Shown here: in pieces, positions 40,879 to 48,390 of the stretch
Layout of the letters: each line of letters begins with the position of its first letter
How positions within the stretch are numbered: position 1 is the first letter of the stretch
Origin: Streptomyces sp. NBC_01717
Lineage (GTDB): Bacteria > Actinomycetota > Actinomycetes > Streptomycetales > Streptomycetaceae
Assembly: GCF_036248255.1 (NCBI RefSeq)
Contig: NZ_CP109178.1
Location: 1,798,001-1,862,000 of the forward strand
Length of the DNA: 64,000 nucleotides
Direction of reading: 5' to 3'
Translations under genes and position numbers: made by a program
Notes under the pieces: model-generated
Told to the model about the DNA's origin: nothing
Database searches by the model: none
Seen by the model: the letters and a program-made list of their open reading frames with translations, nothing else

Positions 40879-41652
40879 CTACGACCGACGGCGCGGCTTG
40901 CCGCCCTTGCCGCCCTTGCCGCCCTTCGGGCCGCCGGCACCGCCCCGTGGACTCTTGCCGCCCGACTTGCCGGCCGCGGGCTTCCGCCGCGCGTCACCCG
41001 CGTCGGGGCGCTTGCGCTGCTTCGGCTGGGGCGGGGTGGCGGTGCGGCCCCGGGAGCTGTTCACGGTCCGCCCCCGGACGATCCCGATGAAGTCCTCCAC
41101 CATGTCGGTGGTTGCGTCCTCCGGCCACGACAGTGCGACGCGCGACTCGGGAGCGCCGGTGACCGGCCGGTACGTGAGGTCCTTGCGGTGGTGCAGGCGC
41201 GCCAGCGACTGCGGGACGACCAACAGGCCCACTCCTGCAGCCACCAGTTCGATGGCGTCCGCCGTCGTGGCCGGGCGCTCGTTCGCGGGCCGTCCCGGCG
41301 GACGCTCCCAGTCGAGGGTGTCGTCGAGGGGATGCAGCACGATCTCGTCGGCCAGATCCTCGGCGGACACCTCGTCGACCGCGGCCGCGATGTGGTCCTT
41401 CGGGATCACGACCACCGTCGTCTCGGTGTACAGGGGGATCGCGCTGAGGTCCGTCCGGTCGATCGGCAGCCGCACGAATCCCGCGTCGGCGCCGCCGCCC
41501 CGCAACACGTCGGATGCCTCCGCGGCGGTCACCGCGACGAGGGTCAGGGGGATCTCGGGCAGCCGCTCGTTCCAGATACGCACCCACTTGGTCGGCGTCA
41601 CGCCTGGTACATACGCAAGCCGGAAAGAAGGGGGGATCTCGGAGCCTGTCAC
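40879..41652 (-). CDS. LysR-type effector-binding domain protein without HTH, basic Gly/Lys tail
   Basis: A 257-residue protein consisting of a LysR substrate-binding domain (about 10-195: FRLAYVPGVTPTKWVRIWNE, DAGFVRLPIDRTDLS, VVVIPKDHIAA, AAGVGLLVVPQSLARL). The usual N-terminal winged helix is absent; the frame cannot extend upstream into one. Residues 199-257 are a disordered Lys/Arg/Gly/Pro-rich tail ending KGGKGGKGGKPRRRS, which could touch nucleic acid. The gene diverges from a DUF5997 gene over 58 bases, a pairing that suggests joint function. Inference: a ligand sensor that acts through its neighbour or through its basic tail. Confidence 0.82.
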   Translation of the reverse strand: MTGSEIPPSFRLAYVPGVTPTKWVRIWNERLPEIPLTLVAVTAAEASDVLRGGGADAGFVRLPIDRTDLSAIPLYTETTVVVIPKDHIAAAVDEVSAEDLADEIVLHPLDDTLDWERPPGRPANERPATTADAIELVAAGVGLLVVPQSLARLHHRKDLTYRPVTGAPESRVALSWPEDATTDMVEDFIGIVRGRTVNSSRGRTATPPQPKQRKRPDAGDARRKPAAGKSGGKSPRGGAGGPKGGKGGKGGKPRRRS

Positions 41653-41710
41653 CCCGCCAGGTTACCGGTCGTGGTCGGAGGTATCGCACACGCTCGCTAC
41701 TCTTGACACC

Positions 41711-42115
41711 ATGACGTCGCACCAGACCACCCAGACCATGAAGCCCGCGACCGCGGCGAAGAAACTGGGTGTGTACCTCGAGGCCACCCCCACCGAGTTC
41801 CAGGAGGGTGTCGTCTCGCGCAGCGAGCTCAACGCGCTGCAGGCCGATCCGCCCGAGTGGCTGCAGGAACTGCGGCGCAACGGCCCCCACCCCCGTCCGG
41901 TGGTCGCGGCGAAGCTCGGCATCTCCATCTCGGGTCTCGCGCGTGGCGGCATCACGGACGCCCTCACCACGGAGCAGATCGAGGCGCTGAAGAAGGAGCT
42001 TCCCGAGTGGCTGCAGAAGGAACGCGCCACCCAGGCCGAGGTCCGGAAGGAAGCGGTCCGCATCAAGGAGATGAACGCGGAGAAGCAGGCGGAGCGCGGC
42101 GACCAGACCCGCTGA
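41711..42115 (+). CDS. DUF5997 family protein
   Basis: A 134-residue protein of unknown function resembling the actinobacterial DUF5997 family. It is Lys/Glu-rich and helical. MKPATAAKKLGVYLEATPTEFQ and KLGISISGLARGGITDALTTEQI each resemble an HTH-like pair of short helices, so DNA binding is possible. The start ATG at 41711 lies 58 bases from the divergent LysR-domain gene. Pairing with a sensor that lacks its own DNA-binding domain suggests a two-part regulator. Confidence 0.75.
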   Translation: MTSHQTTQTMKPATAAKKLGVYLEATPTEFQEGVVSRSELNALQADPPEWLQELRRNGPHPRPVVAAKLGISISGLARGGITDALTTEQIEALKKELPEWLQKERATQAEVRKEAVRIKEMNAEKQAERGDQTR

Positions 42116-42339
42116 CCTCGTCTCCCCCGTGCTCGACGGCGGTGGGCGCCGCGTGCGCGGGCACACCCGGGAGGCGCACGGGGAGGCGGTGGAGCGCGAC
42201 GACACCCCTACGCGTCGGCTCGCCGCGCACCCCGGGTTCGGCGCGGCGCCCTGACGAGCGCGGCGCCCTGGTTCCGCCGCCGTGACATCGCACCGTGCGC
42301 TGCGCCCCCCGTTCCGTCACCGGCGTCACTCGCGTCTCG

Positions 42340-42645
42340 TCAGTGCGCGCCGTGCACCGCAGCGACCGCCTCCACCCGAGCCGCCAGCGTCAGATCCTTC
42401 TCGGTGACCACACCGCCCGCATCGTGCGTGTGCACCGCCAGGGCAACAGTGTTGTAGCCGAGCGTCAGATCGGAGTGATGGTTCAGCTCGTCCTGGATCT
42501 GAGCGACATGGACGGCCAGTGCGGCGGCGGCGAAGTGCGAGGCGAGCCGGTAGGTGCGGGTGATCCGGTCACCCTCCAGCGCCCATCCGGGCAGCTCGCT
42601 CAGCCGGTCCTCGATCTCTTTCTGCGACAGCGGTTCGGTGGGCAC
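42340..42645 (-). CDS. 4a-hydroxytetrahydrobiopterin (pterin-4-alpha-carbinolamine) dehydratase
   Basis: A 101-residue protein of normal size for PCD/DCoH. The active-site cluster NHHSDLTLGYNTVALAVHTHDAGG includes the paired His and the distal His of the family. The enzyme dehydrates the carbinolamine made by pterin-dependent hydroxylases, recycling the cofactor. GGGAG stands 7 bases before the GTG. No hydroxylase gene adjoins; PCD genes are often solitary in actinomycetes. About 220 bases of gene-free DNA separate it from the DUF5997 gene. Confidence 0.92.
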   Translation of the reverse strand: MPTEPLSQKEIEDRLSELPGWALEGDRITRTYRLASHFAAAALAVHVAQIQDELNHHSDLTLGYNTVALAVHTHDAGGVVTEKDLTLAARVEAVAAVHGAH

Positions 42646-42707
42646 GGGGCGGCTCCCTCACGAGGTCGGTTGCTGATGGGCGGTGGCGGTGACGTTACGG
42701 TCTCCGT

Positions 42708-43517
42708 ATGACAACTGTCGCGCTAGACACGGGGGTAGGGCCACTGCTGCGCAGCTGGCGTCAGCAGCGGCGGATCAGTCAGCTGGAGCTGGCCCTGCGC
42801 GCCGACTCCTCGGCCCGTCACATCTCGTTCATCGAGACGGGCCGCTCGCGCCCCAGCGAGGAGATGATCCTGCGGCTGGCCGATCATCTCGACATCCCGG
42901 TCAGGGAACGCAACGCCCTGCTGTTGGTGGCCGGTTACGCGCCACGCTACGCGGAGACCGCGCTCGACGACCCGGCGATGGGCGCGCTGCGCGACGGCAT
43001 GGACCAGCTGTTGCAGGGGTACGACCCGTATCCGGCGCTCGTCGTCGACGGCACCTACACCGTGGTGGCGGCCAATCGAGGCATCGCGATGCTGCTGGAA
43101 GGGGTCGCGGAGCATCTGCTCGCGCCACCGCTGAACGCCATGCGGCTCACCCTCCATCCGCAGGGTCTCGCTCCGCGCATCCGTAACCTGCGTGCGTGGC
43201 GGGCCGATCTGCTGGCCCAGATGGAGCGTCAGATCGCGCTGGCCCGTTCGGCGGAGCTGCGTGAACTGTACGAGGAGGTCGCCGCCTATCCGGTGCCGGA
43301 GGGCGCCGACGGTCGGGACGAGCCGGCCGGGCCGTCTTCGGCGCTGTCGTTCGCGCTGCCGCTGGTGATCGAGTACCGCGGGCGGGTGCTGTCGTTCGTC
43401 TCGTCCATCGCGACGTTCAACACGCCGATGGATGTCACGGTGGCCGAGTTGGCGATCGAGACGTTCCTGCCCGCCGATCAGGAGACCGCCTCGTATCTGC
43501 GCTCGCTCGCCTCCTGA
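42708..43517 (+). CDS. XRE-family regulator with MmyB-like ligand domain
   Basis: A 269-residue regulator. The HTH (about 10-65) reads LLRSWRQQRRISQLELALRADSSARHISFIETGRSRPS, typical XRE. Residues about 95-260 form a PAS-like MmyB domain (YDPYPALVVDGTYTVVAANRGIAMLL), which in relatives binds fatty acyl ligands. The target is unknown; it diverges from the pterin dehydratase over 62 bases. Confidence 0.88.
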   Translation: MTTVALDTGVGPLLRSWRQQRRISQLELALRADSSARHISFIETGRSRPSEEMILRLADHLDIPVRERNALLLVAGYAPRYAETALDDPAMGALRDGMDQLLQGYDPYPALVVDGTYTVVAANRGIAMLLEGVAEHLLAPPLNAMRLTLHPQGLAPRIRNLRAWRADLLAQMERQIALARSAELRELYEEVAAYPVPEGADGRDEPAGPSSALSFALPLVIEYRGRVLSFVSSIATFNTPMDVTVAELAIETFLPADQETASYLRSLAS

Positions 43518-43556
43518 GGTCCGCCGTCACGTGCGTCCCCGGCCGGGCACGAGGTG

Positions 43557-44300
43557 TCACTTCTTGGCGAGGGGGCGGGTCCACGGGGCGTCGGTGCGGG
43601 CCAGGACGGTCGCGGCCGCGCTCGCCGCGGCCAGGATGACCGCGGCGAGCAGCACGGGCAGCGTCGGGTGTCCGTTCAGGACGGCGAGGGCTCCGACGAC
43701 GGCGCCGAGCAGCATGGCGCAGGCCGAGACCACCCGCCGGCCGGCCCTGTTGCCGCCTCCTCCGGTGAGATGGCTGTCGGCGGCGATGCCGGTGATCGTG
43801 AGGGTCAGCACGGTGGTGGTGAGGTCGGGAACCGCGAGAGCGCGGGAGACGGCGTTCTGCACGCCGAGGCCGAGGGCGAGCAGCACGATGAGGGTGAAGC
43901 GGGCCCCTCCCACGAACGGAGTGCCGGACACCACCGTGACGATCAGGGCGGCCGCGACGCACACGGTCTCGGCGAGGAGCGCGTACTGGAGCATTCTGCC
44001 CCGGTGGGCGTGCGTGCGGTGCACGAGCAGGCCGCCGAGCAGCGCCCCGGTGGCGAAGGCGGCGAGCGCGACGAGCGAGGCGGCGAGCGAGAAGCCTGCG
44101 GCCCCGGCGAACGCGAAGCCGGAGAAGACCACGTTGCCGGTCATGTTCGCCACGAAGACCCTGCCCAGCTGCAGATAGCTGACGGCGTCGACCAGGCCGG
44201 TGACGACGGTCAGGGCGAGCATCAGGGGCGGCAGGGGCCCGTGCCGGTCGCTCATGTCAGGCACGAGGGTGCCCCAGGCGTCACGCAGCAGGACGGGCAT
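43557..44300 (-). CDS. DUF1275 (YoaK family) membrane protein
   Basis: A 247-residue integral membrane protein with six predicted helices, of the DUF1275/YoaK group. The family signatures GLVDAVSYLQLGRVFVANMTGN near the N terminus and LALGLGVQNAVSRALAVPDLTTTVLTLT in the middle are clear. Function unknown, possibly transport. The ATG at 44300 was preferred over the GTG two codons upstream because GGAG then sits at 7 bases. It is convergent with the XRE gene and separated from secDF by a strong hairpin. Confidence 0.85.
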   Translation of the reverse strand: MPVLLRDAWGTLVPDMSDRHGPLPPLMLALTVVTGLVDAVSYLQLGRVFVANMTGNVVFSGFAFAGAAGFSLAASLVALAAFATGALLGGLLVHRTHAHRGRMLQYALLAETVCVAAALIVTVVSGTPFVGGARFTLIVLLALGLGVQNAVSRALAVPDLTTTVLTLTITGIAADSHLTGGGGNRAGRRVVSACAMLLGAVVGALAVLNGHPTLPVLLAAVILAAASAAATVLARTDAPWTRPLAKK

Positions 44301-44373
44301 GGGCACGCTCCAATCACCGGGACGGAATCAGGATTGTGCCGTGAGCGGGGCGCGGAACGCAGGACCGCCGCAG

Positions 44374-44413
44374 CGTGTGCCGCCCCCGCACCGCTGGGCG
44401 GGGGCGGCACACG
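44374..44413 (-). terminator. Hairpin terminator after secDF
   Basis: CGTGTGCCGCCCCCGC and GCGGGGGCGGCACACG make a perfect 16-base stem with an 8-base loop, 19 bases past the secDF stop. Confidence 0.9.
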
Positions 44414-44432
44414 TCGTGGGAGCGCGAAGCGG

Positions 44433-46742
44433 TTATACGCGCGCCCCGTTGTCGAGCGGGTCCCGGCGTTTCGCTCCCGCGCCGGACGTGCGTCCGGAGG
44501 CGCGCTTGCGGGCGGGCGGCGGGGTCTTGGCTCTCTTCTCCAGGGTGAGAGCGACCGGTACGGCGGTCAGGACGGAGGAGTACGTACCGACGCCGATGCC
44601 GATGAGCAGGGCGAGCGCGAAGTCCTCGAGGGAGTCGCCGCCCAGCACGGCGAGGGCGGCCAGGATGAAGAGGGCGCCCATGCCGGTGTTGACGGTTCTG
44701 GGCACCGTCTGCACGACGGCACGGTTGGCGATGGTTTTCACGGGTTCGCGGCGTGCCTTCGCCCACAGTTCGCGGACCCGGTCGAAGACGACCACCGAGT
44801 CGTTGACGGAGTAGCCGATGACGGTCAGGAGTGCGGCCAGGAAGATGCCGTCGACGGTGCGGCCGAGCCAGGCGAACGCGCCGACCAGCAGGATGACGTC
44901 GTGGACGAGCGCGGCGACCGATGCCAGGGCGAACGTCCAGCGGAACCGGACCGCCAGATACACGAGTTGCACGAGGACGGCGACGGCGAGTGCGATCAGC
45001 GCATTGCGCCGGAGTTCGTCGCCGAGGCTGGGTCCGATGAGTTCGTCGCGGACCTTGGTGGTGTGGCCGCCCTCCTCGGCGAGGGCGGCACGCAGGGCAT
45101 GCTCCTCGTGGTTGTCGAGGTCTCCCGTACGTACCGAGAGGTCGCCGGCGCCCGCCGTGGTGACCTCGGCGTCGCCGAATCCCGCTCCGGCCAGGACGGT
45201 GCGGGCGGTCTGCACGTCGACGGGCCGGCTGGTGGAGTACTCGACGAGCCGGCCGCCGGTGAACTCCACGCCCAGGTTGACACCTCGTACGACGATGCCG
45301 AGGACCGCGACGGCGATCAGCGCCGTGGAGATCAGCAGCCAGCGGCGGGGGGACCGGAACAGCTGCGGGTCACGCCGGGCCAGCCAGGTCCGTACGCGTC
45401 CGGGGCGTGCGATGCCGTTGACCCCCCGGTAGTCACCGACGAACCGCGAGCGGGACGCGATCTCGGTGAGGGCGCGAGCGATGACCAGCGCCGAGAACAT
45501 CGACGCGAGAACTCCGATGGCGAGCGTGACCCCGAAGCCCTTGACCGGTCCCGAGCCGAGGAAGAAGAGCAGACCGGCCGCGATCAGTGTGGTCACGTTG
45601 GAGTCGGCGACCGCGCTCCAGGCGTTACGGAACCCGGCGGTCATCGCGGAGCGCAGGGAGCGGCCGGTCCGTTCCGCGTACTCCTCTCTGGCGCGTTCGA
45701 AGACCAGCACGTTCGCGTCGACCGCCATCCCGATGGCGAGGACGAATCCGGCGAGTCCGGGGAGGGTGAGGGTGACTCCGAGGGCGACCAGTGCGGCGTA
45801 CGAGATGACTCCGTACGCGGCCAGGGCCACTGCGGCGAGGGCGCCGAAGAGCCGGTAGACGAACGTGATGAAGAGGGCGGTGGCGGCGGCGCCGATGAGG
45901 GCGGCCCGGGCGCTGGCGTCGATGGCGGCGGCGCCGAGCGTCGGGCCGACGGTCCGCTGTTCGACGATCTCGACGGGGAGGGGCAGCGCGCCGCCTTTGA
46001 TGAGCAGCGCGAGATCGCGGGCCTCGTCGGCGCCGAAGGAGCCGGTGATCTGCGTGGAGCCGGACGGGAGGCCCACGTTGCAGCCGACGGACGGGGCGAC
46101 CTGGGGCGAGGAGATGACCCGGTCGTCGAGGACGATGGCGACCCGCCGCCGTTCGTCCTGAGCGGGATGGCAGGCGGCTTCGCCGGTCAGCCTGGTCCAG
46201 TCCCGGCCCGCGCCCTTGTGGAAGTCGAGGGCGACGGTCCAGCCGGCGCCCTGCTGGGCATCGAAGGAGGCCCCGGCGTCCTTGACGCCCGCGCCGGTGA
46301 GCCGGGCCGGGCCGAGGGCGAGAGGGCGGCCCTCCTCGTCGGGCAGCGTCAGCCCGGCGGCCTTGCCCTTTTCCAGTTCCGTGCCCGGACCCGGGCCCCG
46401 GACGGCGTGGAAGCTGAGCTGGGCGGTCCTGCCGATGACTTCGGCGGCCTTGCGCGGGTCCTGGACGTCGGGCAGTTCGACGATGATCCGGTCCTCCCCG
46501 GACCGGGTCAGGGTCGGTTCGGAGACGCCGAGCGAGTCGATCCGCCGGCGCAGCACCTCAAGGGTCCGGTCGGTGCTCTCCCGGTCCGCCTTCGCGGTGG
46601 CGGAGTCCTCGGCCTGGAGCACCATCCTGGTGCCGCCCTGAAGATCGAGGCCGAGTCTGGGTGACATGGTCAGCGTGATGAGCACGGAGACGAGCAGCAC
46701 GGCCGCAGCCAGGACCGCTCGCACCGAGGTGGCGCGAGTCAT
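44433..46742 (-). CDS. secDF: Fused protein translocase subunit SecDF
   Basis: A 769-residue fusion of SecD and SecF, with 12 helices and two large extracytoplasmic loops; it uses the proton gradient to pull secreted proteins through SecYEG. The SecD half has MSPRLGLDLQGGTRMVLQ, GSFGADEARDLALLIKGG and AVDANVLVFERAREEY; the SecF half has GVNLGVEFTGGRLVEYSTS and YSVNDSVVVFDRVRE. GGAGG lies 6 bases before the ATG at 46742. Streptomyces usually also has separate secD and secF genes, so this is likely a second copy. It ends an operon with a minimal actin-like protein and a small membrane protein, hinting at a role tied to the cell envelope or sporulation. Confidence 0.92.
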   Translation of the reverse strand: MTRATSVRAVLAAAVLLVSVLITLTMSPRLGLDLQGGTRMVLQAEDSATAKADRESTDRTLEVLRRRIDSLGVSEPTLTRSGEDRIIVELPDVQDPRKAAEVIGRTAQLSFHAVRGPGPGTELEKGKAAGLTLPDEEGRPLALGPARLTGAGVKDAGASFDAQQGAGWTVALDFHKGAGRDWTRLTGEAACHPAQDERRRVAIVLDDRVISSPQVAPSVGCNVGLPSGSTQITGSFGADEARDLALLIKGGALPLPVEIVEQRTVGPTLGAAAIDASARAALIGAAATALFITFVYRLFGALAAVALAAYGVISYAALVALGVTLTLPGLAGFVLAIGMAVDANVLVFERAREEYAERTGRSLRSAMTAGFRNAWSAVADSNVTTLIAAGLLFFLGSGPVKGFGVTLAIGVLASMFSALVIARALTEIASRSRFVGDYRGVNGIARPGRVRTWLARRDPQLFRSPRRWLLISTALIAVAVLGIVVRGVNLGVEFTGGRLVEYSTSRPVDVQTARTVLAGAGFGDAEVTTAGAGDLSVRTGDLDNHEEHALRAALAEEGGHTTKVRDELIGPSLGDELRRNALIALAVAVLVQLVYLAVRFRWTFALASVAALVHDVILLVGAFAWLGRTVDGIFLAALLTVIGYSVNDSVVVFDRVRELWAKARREPVKTIANRAVVQTVPRTVNTGMGALFILAALAVLGGDSLEDFALALLIGIGVGTYSSVLTAVPVALTLEKRAKTPPPARKRASGRTSGAGAKRRDPLDNGARV

Positions 46743-46793
46743 GGAAATCCTCCGAGGGACGCCGGCCGCCCTCACCTCGGCGAGGACGCGCCG

Positions 46794-47390
46794 TCAGATC
46801 TGTCGAGCAGAACGGTGGCCGAGGGAACGGTCCGTCCTCGGAGGGCCCCGTACGCCGGGGAGCGCCACGCGGAAGCGGTCGGCTGAGAAGGAGAGGGCGT
46901 CCGGCGCCTGTTGCCGAGCGGGAAGCGGTACCTGGATGTCGCCCGGCCCCGGCAACAGGGCGCCGCCGGGGCCGGGCGGCGGGAGCTGGTGCTGAATGCG
47001 GATATGGCCGGTGGCGACCCAGGGGCGGGGAACGGCCGGAAGGTCTGTGCGGTCGTGGCCGGTCGCCGTGGCCGTGCGGGTCCACCGGGTGTCGTGCGGG
47101 GGGCCGGTGCGCGCGGTCAGGTCGGTGCGCCGGGCGGGCGTCGGAGCGTCGGGCGTGTGCGCGGCGGCGGACTCGGGGCCGGACAGGGAGCGTGGCGGGG
47201 TTACGCCTCCGGTGGCCGCGATGGCCGCGGACGCGCCGCCGACGACGGTGAACACGACGAGGAGGAGCACGACCAGGGCCTGACGGGCCACCGCGGCACG
47301 CCCTCGGCCCGCCGTACGGGGGGCCGGGCTGGCCGTTCGCCGTCTCGGAGGTGCGTACCCCGCGGGCAGCGGCCCCAGGGAGGTGGTCAC
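46794..47390 (-). CDS. Small membrane-anchored protein of unknown function
   Basis: A 198-residue protein not recognised as any family. A short Pro/Arg-rich cytosolic N terminus (about 1-34) is followed by one hydrophobic segment (ALVVLLLVVFTVVGGASAAI, about 38-57) that could be an anchor or uncleaved signal. The remaining 135 residues are rich in Pro, Thr, Ala and Arg and look disordered. Codon third positions are GC-rich, as in real genes. The GTG start overlaps the actin-like gene's stop by 4 bases, so translation is coupled; secDF follows after 51 bases. Inference: a membrane partner of the actin-like protein or of SecDF. Confidence 0.65.
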   Translation of the reverse strand: MTTSLGPLPAGYAPPRRRTASPAPRTAGRGRAAVARQALVVLLLVVFTVVGGASAAIAATGGVTPPRSLSGPESAAAHTPDAPTPARRTDLTARTGPPHDTRWTRTATATGHDRTDLPAVPRPWVATGHIRIQHQLPPPGPGGALLPGPGDIQVPLPARQQAPDALSFSADRFRVALPGVRGPPRTDRSLGHRSARQI

Positions 47391-48208
47391 CTGACCGGGC
47401 CGGGCCGGGCGGGTGCCGCGCCGGCCTTCCGGAGCGCGGAGCCGAGGATCAGTCCCGCGCCGCGGACCACCGTGGTGGTCGGGTCGTCGGCGAGCCGCAC
47501 CGGAACCCCGAGGCGGACCGCGATCCGGTTGGTGATGTCGGGGCGCAGCGCACCGCCTCCGGCGAGCAACGGCCCCTTGCGCAGGGCTCCGAGGACCGCG
47601 CCGTGCCGGTCCTGCCGCCACATCTCCATGATCATGTCCAGTGCGGTGCGGACGACGGCGGTGGGTGGCTCGGTGGGTCCGAGGTCACTGAGCCCGTTCT
47701 CGGCCTGGCGGGCGTCACGGACCATTCCATCGACCAGGAGGGTGACTTCGGTCAGCTCGGCGCCGATGTCGACGACGAGCAGCGGGCCGCCGTCCTGCGG
47801 TCCGGCGTATGCGGCGGCGGCTCTGGCGCTGTCCAGCACGATGATGCTCGTCGGCCCGAGTGCGGCGAGCAGCTCCCGCACCTCGGCCCGGTGTTCGGGC
47901 CCGGCGAGTACCGGGTGACTGAGGACGATCAAGCTCTCGCTCCGGTCGGCGCCCAGAGCCGTGTCGGCGATGCGGCTGAGCATCCGGCCGCAGGACTCGG
48001 GGTCGACGATGCGCCCGCGCCGGACCGGACGGACGTGACCGGACCCGTCGGGGCCACCGGTGGACTCGGCGTCGGTGACGATGCCGAGTCCGGGGATCCA
48101 GGCGCGGGTGCGGGAACTGCCGAGGTCGAGGGCGAGTCCGCGGGTGACACCGCGGTATCCGTCGCGGAGGCACCGGCCGTGTCGCCGTCCGTCGTGCGGA
48201 GAATGCAT
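47387..48208 (-). CDS. Minimal MreB-like actin-family protein
   Basis: A 273-residue actin-fold ATPase. Phosphate-1 motif GLALDLGSSRTRAW, phosphate-2 motif LLVVDIGAELTEVTLL and the adenosine motif LAGGGALRPDI are all present. It is some 70 residues shorter than MreB. Compared with MreB, the stretch after the first strand and the long insertion following the phosphate-2 motif are missing, which correspond to subdomains IB and IIB. Streptomyces coelicolor is reported to have such a short third MreB-like protein besides MreB and Mbl; this looks like its counterpart. The ATG at 48208 follows GAGGG. It begins the operon with the small membrane protein and SecDF. Confidence 0.85.
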   Translation of the reverse strand: MHSPHDGRRHGRCLRDGYRGVTRGLALDLGSSRTRAWIPGLGIVTDAESTGGPDGSGHVRPVRRGRIVDPESCGRMLSRIADTALGADRSESLIVLSHPVLAGPEHRAEVRELLAALGPTSIIVLDSARAAAAYAGPQDGGPLLVVDIGAELTEVTLLVDGMVRDARQAENGLSDLGPTEPPTAVVRTALDMIMEMWRQDRHGAVLGALRKGPLLAGGGALRPDITNRIAVRLGVPVRLADDPTTTVVRGAGLILGSALRKAGAAPARPGPVR

Positions 48209-48390
48209 CGTCCCTCATCCCCCGGCCTGCCGCAGCAGCCGTTCACACACGCGTCGACCCGTCGATAGCGAGGCACGACCGAGCCCTCACTATGCAATAA
48301 GAAGGCAAAGAAAGCCACTCTCAGGCAAAATCCAAGGCCCGGCGCGCCGTCCGTCCACCCTCGCGGGCGGGCGCCCGAGTGTTCCGCCCC

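Noticed and set aside
42063..42329. A possible small minus-strand gene in the 224-base gap before the pterin dehydratase
   Set aside because: Composition is Arg/Pro/Gly-rich, no ribosome binding site, and it overlaps the DUF5997 3' end; nothing supports translation.
43554..46664. A 1036-codon plus-strand frame opposite DUF1275 and secDF
   Set aside because: Extremely Gly/Glu/Asp/Arg-rich with no hydrophobic core; it arises from GC-rich third positions of the minus-strand membrane protein genes.
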